DNA of 64,000 bases from RUG563 sp045589355 (GTDB lineage Bacteria; Bacillota; Clostridia; Christensenellales; Aristaeellaceae), in the NCBI GenBank assembly GCA_045589355.1, contig JAZNOW010000011.1:62001-126000 (forward strand), given 5' to 3'. Position numbers and translations under genes: made by a program. The notes below the pieces were generated by a model. It saw only the letters and a list, made by a program, of their open reading frames with translations, did not search any database and was not told where the DNA came from. This document shows positions 16,690-23,520 of the stretch, one piece after another (position 1 is the first letter of the stretch; each line of letters starts with the position of its first letter).

Positions 16690-17937
16690 TTACTTTTCGT
16701 TCTTCAGCAGTTCTTCGCCGTAGCCATACTGTTCCTTGACGAAATCGATATCCTTATCGCCGCGGCCGGACAGGTTCACCAGCACAGAGCCGGTGTTGTG
16801 TTCCTTGGCGTACTGGATGGCGTAGGCCAGGGCGTGGCTGCTTTCCACGGCGGGGATGATGCCTTCCAGACGGCACAGCTGGAAGAAGGCACGCATGGCG
16901 TCGTCATCGCCGATGGTGACGTAGGAAACACGGCCGATATCATGCAGGTAGGCATGTTCGGGGCCGGAGGAGGGATAATCCAGGCCGGAAGCGATGGAGT
17001 ACACGGGAGCGGGCTCGCCGTTTTCGTCCTTGAGCATGATGGAATTGAAGCCATGCATCACGCCTTCGGTGCCGTAGTTCAGGGAAGCGGCGTGATCGCC
17101 CAGCTTCATGCCGCGGCCCAGGGGTTCCACGCCATAGATGTCCACAGGATCTGCCACAAAGGGCAGGAACATGCCGATGGAGTTGCTGCCGCCGCCCACG
17201 CAGGCCACCACGGCATCCGGCAGATGGCCGGTCATTTCCAGGAACTGTTCGCGGGCTTCAATGCCCACCACGGTCTGGAAATCGCGCACCATTTTGGGGA
17301 AGGGATGGGGGCCCAGCACGGAGCCGATGCAGTAAATGGCATCCTTGTATTCCTTGGAATAGGCGTCGAAAGCGGCGTCAACGGCTTCTTTCAGGGTTTT
17401 CAGGCCGTGGGTGACGGGGATAACGCGAGCGCCCAGCATTTTCATGCGGGTCACGTTGGGCGCCTGCTTGGCAATATCCACTTCGCCCATATAGATGTCG
17501 CATTCCAGGCCGAAGAACGCGGCAGCGGTGGCCAGGGCCACACCGTGCTGACCGGCACCGGTTTCGGCAATCAGCTTCTTTTTCCCCATGTATTTGGCAA
17601 GCAGGCCTTCACCCATGCAGTGGTTCAGCTTATGGGCGCCGGTATGGTTCAGGTCTTCGCGCTTGACGTAGATCTGGCATTTGCCGAAGTAGTTGCTCAG
17701 CCGTTCACAGTGGTAAACGGGGGTGGGACGGCCCTGGAATTCCTTACGGATGCGGCGCAGTTCGTTGATGAACTTGGCGGACTGGCAGATGGTTTCGTAA
17801 GCTTCGCTGATTTCTTGCATGGCGGGGATCAGCTTATCGGGCAGGTAAGCGCCGCCGTAGGGGCCGAAGTAGCCTTTTTCGTCGGGGAACTGCTTGAGGT
17901 AGGTGTCGAAATCACGGTAGTTCTGGTAGTTTTTCAT
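16690..17937 (-). CDS. trpB: Tryptophan synthase beta chain
   Basis: The PLP-dependent beta subunit, 415 residues, that joins indole and serine to give tryptophan. The PLP lysine is in REDLNHTGAHKLNH, followed by ETGAGQHGVALATAAA; the phosphate-binding loop is GGGSNSIGMFLPF; and the N-terminal GYFGPYGGAYLPDKL is typical of TrpB1 proteins that pair with TrpA. The ATG follows GGAAGG. No other trp gene is near, so it is a single gene controlled by its own T-box leader and ended by its own terminator. With no trpA beside it, it may salvage indole or pair with a distant trpA. Confidence 0.96.
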   Translation of the reverse strand: MKNYQNYRDFDTYLKQFPDEKGYFGPYGGAYLPDKLIPAMQEISEAYETICQSAKFINELRRIRKEFQGRPTPVYHCERLSNYFGKCQIYVKREDLNHTGAHKLNHCMGEGLLAKYMGKKKLIAETGAGQHGVALATAAAFFGLECDIYMGEVDIAKQAPNVTRMKMLGARVIPVTHGLKTLKEAVDAAFDAYSKEYKDAIYCIGSVLGPHPFPKMVRDFQTVVGIEAREQFLEMTGHLPDAVVACVGGGSNSIGMFLPFVADPVDIYGVEPLGRGMKLGDHAASLNYGTEGVMHGFNSIMLKDENGEPAPVYSIASGLDYPSSGPEHAYLHDIGRVSYVTIGDDDAMRAFFQLCRLEGIIPAVESSHALAYAIQYAKEHNTGSVLVNLSGRGDKDIDFVKEQYGYGEELLKNEK

Positions 17938-17995
17938 TTGGGTTGCCTTCCTTTCTGTTTAAGAAAATAATCAGATGGCGGCATCGTGTTCCGAT

Positions 17996-18248
17996 AAAAA
18001 ACCGCCTCAGACACTTTGCCTGAGACGGAGAATTTCCGCGGTACCACTCAGCTTGGCCTTTCGGCCCACTTTCTCCATGTGCCATCACACATGCTGCCAT
18101 GATAACGGGTGCAGATCCCGTCACGCCCTACTGGTTTCAGGCGTACCCTCCGAAGCCCATTCGCCGAAGCTTTCTGCATTGCGATTCCACCAGCCGCAAC
18201 TCTCTTTGCCAGAAAGGATTCCGGTTACTTTTCTTCATCCACGGTTAT
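17996..18248 (-). ncRNA. Tryptophan T-box riboswitch (trpB leader)
   Basis: The minus-strand leader has all parts of a T-box. Stem I begins with GATGAAGAAAAGTA (K-turn and S-turn strand) and AGAGAG. The opposite strand has GAA-TGG-G, so the specifier codon is TGG, tryptophan, at 18157-18159. Stem II with CCTGAAAC and CAGTAGGG follows. The T-box sequence GAGTGGTACCGCGG covers 18036-18049. A terminator of CCGTCTCAG / CTGAGGCGG plus T follows at 17996-18028. Uncharged tRNA-Trp should stabilise the antiterminator and allow trpB expression. This leader fills most of the 377 bases between trpB and the methyltransferase gene. Confidence 0.93.
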
Positions 18249-18254
18249 GCAAGT

Positions 18255-18282
18255 ATCATACCACAAATACAACGTTTGTCAA
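18255..18282 (-). promoter_or_regulatory. Promoter of the T-box-trpB transcript
   Basis: On the minus strand TTGACA (18282-18277) and TATGAT (18260-18255) are 16 bases apart, placing the transcript start near 18248, just before T-box stem I. Confidence 0.82.
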
Positions 18283-18314
18283 CGATTATTTTGCATATTT
18301 TGTGTATATTCCGT

Positions 18315-19103
18315 TCATTCTTTTACCAATATATCCAAAGTGTGGTTGGAAAGGCCAGCCAGATCCTTCCGTTCGCAGAGGAAAAAATGATATTTCAGGT
18401 AGAGTGCGAAGGTTTCGTCGTCCATTTGGTTGATCATGTCACGATGGTACATGGTGTACATATCCGTTCCCACAAAATGCAATCTTTTCACCGGAAAACC
18501 ATGGTTTACAGCATCGATCTGCTCCGGACGGACGATGTTGAAAAGTTCAGACGGATCGGAGGAGACTTCGAATGTTTCTGTGTTCAAAAGGCCTTTTTCG
18601 ATCACGCTGAAAATCATACCTCTGCCGAAGGCGTATTGCATCATGGTGGCGTCTGCCATACAGTAGGCGCTCATCAGGATGCCGCCCTTTTTCAGTACGC
18701 GCAGTGCTTCCTGCATGGCACGGCGCTGGTCGTTCAAAGTGTAGAGATGGTACATGGGGCCAAGCAGCAGCACCATGTCGTACTGCTCATTTTCCAGCAT
18801 GTTCAGGTCCAGGGCGTTTCCCTGAAAAATGCGGATATCTTCGTCCGGCTGTGTATTCTGCCTGAAAATTTCAATGTTGTGGGGGATCAGTTCCACAGCA
18901 TCCACAGAATATCCTTTTCGCGCAAGATAATGGGAATAGCGGCCTGTTGCAGCGCCGATTTCCAGAATGTGCATACCAGGCTTCAGGTATTTTTCGATAT
19001 AGCGGATGGTGGTCAGAAATTCCACCGATCCCACGCGGGAAAGCAGGCGGCCTTCCTCGTCATAATTGGAGTAGTATGCATTCAATGCTTCGAAAGTTTC
19101 CAT
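18315..19103 (-). CDS. Class I SAM-dependent methyltransferase under leader-ORF attenuation
   Basis: A 262-residue Rossmann-fold methyltransferase. Motif I is HILEIGAATGRYSHYLA near residue 53, motif II is VDAVELIP, and motif IV/V lies in YDMVLLLGPMYHLYTLNDQRRAMQEALRVLKKGGILM. The methyl acceptor is unknown; no rRNA methyltransferase signature (such as an Erm NPPY) is seen, so a small molecule or antibiotic is as likely as RNA. Start 19103 follows AAAGGAG by nine bases. The gene stands alone, with its own promoter, a short upstream ORF and a terminator in its leader, so its expression is probably conditional. Confidence 0.85.
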   Translation of the reverse strand: METFEALNAYYSNYDEEGRLLSRVGSVEFLTTIRYIEKYLKPGMHILEIGAATGRYSHYLARKGYSVDAVELIPHNIEIFRQNTQPDEDIRIFQGNALDLNMLENEQYDMVLLLGPMYHLYTLNDQRRAMQEALRVLKKGGILMSAYCMADATMMQYAFGRGMIFSVIEKGLLNTETFEVSSDPSELFNIVRPEQIDAVNHGFPVKRLHFVGTDMYTMYHRDMINQMDDETFALYLKYHFFLCERKDLAGLSNHTLDILVKE

Positions 19104-19124
19104 GATAATTTCTCCTTTCTTATA

Positions 19125-19168
19125 AAACAAAAAACGCAGCGGTGGATGGCATTTGCCTCCGCTGCGTT
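19125..19168 (-). terminator. Leader terminator (attenuator) before the methyltransferase
   Basis: On the minus strand AACGCAGCGG (19168-19159) pairs perfectly with CCGCTGCGTT (19142-19133), with an inner GGC-AAAT-GCC, followed by a T run. It lies after the short leader ORF and 22 bases before the methyltransferase ATG, so it would stop transcription before the gene unless antitermination occurs. Confidence 0.9.
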
Positions 19169-19193
19169 ACCGGATAGAAAAAGGACGTTGGCC

Positions 19194-19283
19194 TTACGCC
19201 TTTTTCCGGGTATGGCAATGGAAGCCCTTGTGCATGCGCCAAGGGTTGAAAGCAAAGTAGTTGAAGCGGTGCTTGCAGACCAC
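19194..19283 (-). CDS. Leader peptide ORF (29 codons) upstream of the methyltransferase
   Basis: The ORF starts with GTG at 19283, eight bases after AAGAAGGAGG, and ends with TAA at 19194. Its product runs M-VCKHRFNYFAFNPWRM and then HKGFHCHTRKKA, rich in aromatic, His, Cys and basic residues. An ATG at 19290 lies one base after the ribosome binding site and is too close to be used. The last codons (ACC CGG AAA AAG G) can pair with CCTTTTTCTATCCGG further on, directly before the terminator. The size, position and pairing fit a regulatory leader peptide read by the ribosome. I do not recognise the peptide from a known family. Confidence 0.68.
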   Translation of the reverse strand: MVCKHRFNYFAFNPWRMHKGFHCHTRKKA

Positions 19284-19311
19284 GTGCCATACCTCCTTCT
19301 TGTTTTGTGGA

Positions 19312-19340
19312 ATGATAGCACGGAAAAAAGGCTTTGTCAA
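19312..19340 (-). promoter_or_regulatory. Promoter of the leader ORF-methyltransferase transcript
   Basis: On the minus strand TTGACA (19340-19335) and TATCAT (19317-19312) are 17 bases apart. Transcription would start near 19305, some 22 bases before the leader ORF. Confidence 0.85.
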
Positions 19341-19349
19341 CAGGAAAAT

Positions 19350-20591
19350 TTACAGGCTGTTTTCCTTGACCATCTTTTCCAGCGCGCTGATGAGGGCAAT
19401 TTTGCCGTGTATATAGGTGAGCCCGCCCTGGAGATAGGCGGTATAGGGGGCACGGATGGGGGCGTCGGCGGAAAGTTCGGTGGTGGCGCCGGAAACGAAG
19501 GTGCCGGCTGCCATGATCACCTGATCGGTATAGCCGGGCATATCCCAGGGCTCCGGCACGGCGGAGGCGTCGATGGGGGATGCGGCCTGAATGCCCTGGC
19601 AGAAGGCGATGAGCCTTTCCGGGGTTTCCATCTGGATGGCCTGAATGATATCGGCCCGGGGAGCATCAAAGGCAGGGGTGGTTTTCATGCCCAGCAGTTC
19701 AAAGGTGCGTGCAGCCAGAACGGAGGTTTTCACAGCCTGGGCCACTGTATGGGGTGCCATGAACAGGCCCTGGTAGAAGGGCTGGTAGGAAGCGGCGTAG
19801 CTACCCACTTCCCGGCCGATACCCGGGGCGGTGAGCCGGGCTTCGATGCGTTCAATGGCACGGGTGGTGCCCACCAGGTAAGCGCCGGTGGGGGCCAGGC
19901 CGCCGCCGGCATTTTTGATCAGGCTGCCCACGCAAACATCGGCGCCAAAATGGGTGGGCTCGTTTTCGGTGGTGAACATGCCGTAACAATTATCCACCAT
20001 GATGAAAATATCAGGGCGGACGTTGTGCACGGCGGAGATGACTTCTTCCATCTCTTTGGGCAGCAGGGATGCGCGCCAGGCATAGCCGCGGCTGCGCTGA
20101 ATGAGCACCACCTTGGTGTTGGGCCGAATGGCGGCAAGAACGCCCTGCACGTCGATCTTCTGCTGGTCTTCACACATTTCCACCTGGGAATATTCCACCT
20201 GCATTTCCCGCAGGTTGCCGGGTGCATTGCCCACCGTACCGATCACCGTTTCCATAGTGTCATAGGGAGCGCCGGTGGCGGAAAGAAGATGATCGCCGGG
20301 GAGCAAAAGGCCGAACAGGCACAGGGAAAGAGCTGCCGTGCCGCAGGCGATGGAGGGCCGAACGATGGCGCTTTCGGCCCCGAAAATGCGGGCGAAAATG
20401 CGCTCCAGCGTGTCTCTTCCGATATCATCGTAGCCGTAGCCGGTGGTGGGAGCAAAATGCCGGGCGGCTACGTTTTCTTCATGAAAAGCGGCAAGCACCT
20501 GATTGGTGCAGAAAAGTTCGTTCTCTTCCAGACGGGCAAAAACCGGCATGCAATCCTGTTCCGCCCGGGCAATGAGCTGTTTGATATCCAT
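19350..20591 (-). CDS. Methionine gamma-lyase-like PLP enzyme (aluminium resistance protein family)
   Basis: A fold-type I PLP enzyme of 413 residues from the family often annotated as aluminium resistance protein (YnbB-like). The probable PLP lysine is in VGSLIKNAGGGLAPTGAY. The N-terminus has FAPTTGYGYDDIGRDTLERIFARIFGAESAIVRPSIACGTAAL, and the middle has RSRGYAWRASL and FIMVDNCYGMF, with Asp for the pyridine nitrogen. The true reaction is not established for the family. It starts three bases after the miaA stop, with GGAGG inside the end of miaA. miaA next to ynbB is also seen in Bacillus, and it ends the nine-gene minus-strand run. Confidence 0.88.
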   Translation of the reverse strand: MDIKQLIARAEQDCMPVFARLEENELFCTNQVLAAFHEENVAARHFAPTTGYGYDDIGRDTLERIFARIFGAESAIVRPSIACGTAALSLCLFGLLLPGDHLLSATGAPYDTMETVIGTVGNAPGNLREMQVEYSQVEMCEDQQKIDVQGVLAAIRPNTKVVLIQRSRGYAWRASLLPKEMEEVISAVHNVRPDIFIMVDNCYGMFTTENEPTHFGADVCVGSLIKNAGGGLAPTGAYLVGTTRAIERIEARLTAPGIGREVGSYAASYQPFYQGLFMAPHTVAQAVKTSVLAARTFELLGMKTTPAFDAPRADIIQAIQMETPERLIAFCQGIQAASPIDASAVPEPWDMPGYTDQVIMAAGTFVSGATTELSADAPIRAPYTAYLQGGLTYIHGKIALISALEKMVKENSL

Positions 20592-20594
20592 TGG

Positions 20595-21506
20595 TCAATC
20601 CTCCGAAAAATCGCGGATGATGCGATTGATATGCGTTGGTACATCGGTGTTCCAATCAAGCCAGATGATGCGCTGATCCCGCCGGAACCAGGTCATCTGC
20701 CGCTTGGCAAAATGCCGGGTGCGCAGCTTGATGAGGGAAACGGCTTCGTCCTGGGCCATGCGGCCGTCCAGCACCGGGAAAAGTTCCTTATAGCCAAGGC
20801 CCTGCATGGCAGGGTGCTCCTCCGTAACGCCCATCTCCTTCAGCCGTTCCACTTCGGAAAGAAGCCCGTCCTTCATCATGGCGTCCACCCGGCTGTCGCA
20901 CCGGGCATACATGGTATCCCTGGGGATATCGAAGGCATAAAGGAAGAAACGGTAGGGTTCATCTGCCGCAGAGGGCTTAGGCTGTTTCGACAGGGGAATG
21001 CCGGTAAGCTCCCACACTTCCAGCGCGCGGATCACCCGGCGGATGTCGTTTTCGTGCAGGCGACGGGCGGTATCGGGGTCCACCTTCTGAAGGAGACGGT
21101 GCACCGTACGGTTGCCTTCAGCATCCGCCATTTTGTGGTATTTCTCCCGGATCTGTTCATCACTGCCCACCTGACCAAAGGCCATGGATTGGGAAAGGCC
21201 CTGCAGGTAAAGCCCGGTGCCGCCCACCAGAATGGGAACGGGCAGGCTGTCCAGCAAAGGTTTTGCCAGGGCGGTGTACTGGGACACGGTGAAGCTGTCC
21301 AGGGGGGATACGATATCGATCAGGTGATGGGGGGCGGCAGCCTGTTCCGCCGGAGTAGGCTTTGCGGTGCCGATATCCATGTGCTGATAGACCTGCATGG
21401 AATCCATGCAGATGATTTCGCCCTTCAGTCGGCCGGCAAGGGGCAGGGAAAGGGCAGTTTTGCCGCTGGCGGTGGGGCCAACGATGCCGATCACTTTCTT
21501 CTTCAT
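20595..21506 (-). CDS. miaA: tRNA dimethylallyltransferase
   Basis: MiaA, 303 residues, puts a dimethylallyl group on N6 of A37 in UNN-decoding tRNAs; MiaB in the same run then methylthiolates that base. The P-loop is GIVGPTASGKTALS at the N-terminus, followed by ICMDSMQVYQHMDIGTAKP, HHLIDIVSP and LVGGTGLYLQGL; the C-terminal half has RRVIRALEVWELTG and TRHFAKRQMTWFRRD. It begins one base after the mutL stop. Confidence 0.97.
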   Translation of the reverse strand: MKKKVIGIVGPTASGKTALSLPLAGRLKGEIICMDSMQVYQHMDIGTAKPTPAEQAAAPHHLIDIVSPLDSFTVSQYTALAKPLLDSLPVPILVGGTGLYLQGLSQSMAFGQVGSDEQIREKYHKMADAEGNRTVHRLLQKVDPDTARRLHENDIRRVIRALEVWELTGIPLSKQPKPSAADEPYRFFLYAFDIPRDTMYARCDSRVDAMMKDGLLSEVERLKEMGVTEEHPAMQGLGYKELFPVLDGRMAQDEAVSLIKLRTRHFAKRQMTWFRRDQRIIWLDWNTDVPTHINRIIRDFSED

Positions 21507-21507
21507 A

Positions 21508-23511
21508 TCAGTTTTGGATGCGGCGGAAACGCTTGTCCAGCTCGGTATGGGAAAGCTGAACCATCAGCGGCCGGCCGTGGGGGCAGGTGGGGGTAACTTT
21601 TTGCTCGATCACGTCCTGAATGAGCTGATTGACGCTGTCTTCCGGCAGGCGTTCGCCGCCCTTGACGGCGTGTTTGCAGGCCATTTGAATGACCCTGGCA
21701 GTACGGTCCGGCAAATCACCGGCGCCGTCCACCAGGCTGTCCAGCGCTTCCAGCAGGCATTTCTCTGCCTGAGGATTGCCAAGAATGATGGGCACGCCCC
21801 GCATTTGCAGGGTGTCGTCGCCAAAGGGGGCCAGGTCAAACCCGGCTTTTTCAAGGGCTTCCTTGTTTTCCTCGTAGGCGGCATACTCCTGCTTGGACAG
21901 CTTCACCACCAGAGGGATCAGCATGCTCTGGCTGGCAGGGGCCGATGCGGTTTCCCGCATGAAGCGTTCGTAGAGAAGCCTTTCGTGGACGGCATGCTGG
22001 TCGCACAGCACCAACAGATCGCCGTATTCCATGAGGATGTAGGTATTGAACGCCACCCCGATAATGCGGACTTTGGGGCCGGTGAACTGTTTCGCTACGG
22101 CATCTTCCTCCACCTGGCTGAAGGCGACGTTTTCGGTATCCAGCACAGGGGCGGGCGCCTTCTTCTCTTCAGGCTGCAGGCGGACAGGCTTTGGCGGCAA
22201 AAGAGAAGAGCCGCTGTCCTTGGCTGCAAAAGCTTTGGTTTCCCGGAAGGGCAGCACGGGCTGCTTCGGCGCAGGTTCCAAAGGCTGCTGCACAGGCTGG
22301 GGGCGGAAAGAGGGCATGGATGCACCGTCTTCCGAAAAGGCGGAAAGGGCAGCGGGCACCGGCTTTGCCGGGGTGGAAATCACTTGAACAGGCACGTGTA
22401 CGCTTTCTGCCGGCTTTGGTGCAGGCGCTGCAGGAACGGCTTCCCGCACCAGAACGGGCTGTCGCTTTTCCGGCTGTTCTGGCTGCTGGAACATGGCGGG
22501 GATCATGGGGGAAAGGTTGGTGCTTTCCAGCGCTTCAAACACCATGGTTTCCACCGCCGTGCGCACTGCTCTTTCATCGGCAAAACGCACTTCCCATTTG
22601 TTGGGGTGCACGTTCACGTCGGCATTTTCGTAGGGCATGGTGATGTGCAGAATGCACATGGGGAAGCGGCCGATGGTGACCCTCTGACGGCAGGCGGTTT
22701 CCACGGCTGCGGAAAGGATGGGGCTTTTCATGGTGCGGCCGTTGAGGAAAAAATGCTCATGGCTGCGGTTGCCCCGGGCCACGTCTCCCACGCCCACAAA
22801 GCCCTTCAGCATTACGCCGTTCATGTTGGCATCCACTTTTACCAGCTGTCTGAGGGTGGCGGTGCCGTAAACGGCCATGATGGCGCTTTCCATTTTGCCG
22901 TCCCCGGCGCTGAAATACACCTGCTTGCCATCCGCCGTGAAGCGGAAGGAAACGGCGGGATTGGAAAGGATGAGCCGGGCCATCAGTTCGCTGACGGCGG
23001 CGGTTTCGGTGCCGGGCTTTTTGAGGAACTTGCGGCGGACGGGGGCGTTATAGAAAAGGTCCTTCACGGTAAAGGAGGTGCCTTCGGGGCATGCGGCTTC
23101 CCGGATGTCCAGAATAACGCCGCCTTCGTTTTTCACGGAATACCCGTTTGGCTGGCCCTTCATGCGGGTATTGCACTGCACTTTGGATACGGCGGCAATG
23201 GAAGCCAACGCTTCACCCCGGAACCCCAATGAACGCACGCCGAACAAATCTTCCGCCGTGCGGATTTTGCTGGTGGCATGGCGGGCAAAAGCCAGGCGCA
23301 GATCGTCAAAGGCGATGCCGCTGCCGTTATCGGTGACCCGGAAGGAGGTAAGGCCGCCCTCTTTGATATCCACAGTGATGGCGGTGGCGCTGGCGTCCAT
23401 GCTGTTTTCCACCAGTTCCTTGATGGCGGCAGAAGGGCGTTCCACCACTTCGCCGGCGGCGATCTGGCCGATCACTTCCGGCAGCAATTGATAAATACGG
23501 GTGTGTTTCAT
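21508..23511 (-). CDS. mutL: DNA mismatch repair protein MutL
   Basis: MutL, 667 residues, couples mismatch recognition by MutS to strand incision. The N-terminal GHKL ATPase has IAAGEVVERPSAAIKELVENSMDA, RVTDNGSGI and GFRGEALASIAAV. A Pro/Ala-rich linker spans about residues 340-460. The C-terminal domain has the metal-binding endonuclease motif DQHAVHERLLYERF, then ACKHAVKGGE and CPHGRP, so this is the nicking type found in bacteria without MutH. It starts nine bases after the mutS stop, with TAAGGAG over the junction. Confidence 0.97.
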   Translation of the reverse strand: MKHTRIYQLLPEVIGQIAAGEVVERPSAAIKELVENSMDASATAITVDIKEGGLTSFRVTDNGSGIAFDDLRLAFARHATSKIRTAEDLFGVRSLGFRGEALASIAAVSKVQCNTRMKGQPNGYSVKNEGGVILDIREAACPEGTSFTVKDLFYNAPVRRKFLKKPGTETAAVSELMARLILSNPAVSFRFTADGKQVYFSAGDGKMESAIMAVYGTATLRQLVKVDANMNGVMLKGFVGVGDVARGNRSHEHFFLNGRTMKSPILSAAVETACRQRVTIGRFPMCILHITMPYENADVNVHPNKWEVRFADERAVRTAVETMVFEALESTNLSPMIPAMFQQPEQPEKRQPVLVREAVPAAPAPKPAESVHVPVQVISTPAKPVPAALSAFSEDGASMPSFRPQPVQQPLEPAPKQPVLPFRETKAFAAKDSGSSLLPPKPVRLQPEEKKAPAPVLDTENVAFSQVEEDAVAKQFTGPKVRIIGVAFNTYILMEYGDLLVLCDQHAVHERLLYERFMRETASAPASQSMLIPLVVKLSKQEYAAYEENKEALEKAGFDLAPFGDDTLQMRGVPIILGNPQAEKCLLEALDSLVDGAGDLPDRTARVIQMACKHAVKGGERLPEDSVNQLIQDVIEQKVTPTCPHGRPLMVQLSHTELDKRFRRIQN

Positions 23512-23520
23512 AAAATCTCC

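Noticed and set aside
19082..19321. 79-codon minus-strand frame across the methyltransferase leader
   Set aside because: It runs through the terminator stem and past the methyltransferase start and has no suitable start site; the 29-codon ORF at 19194-19283 has one.
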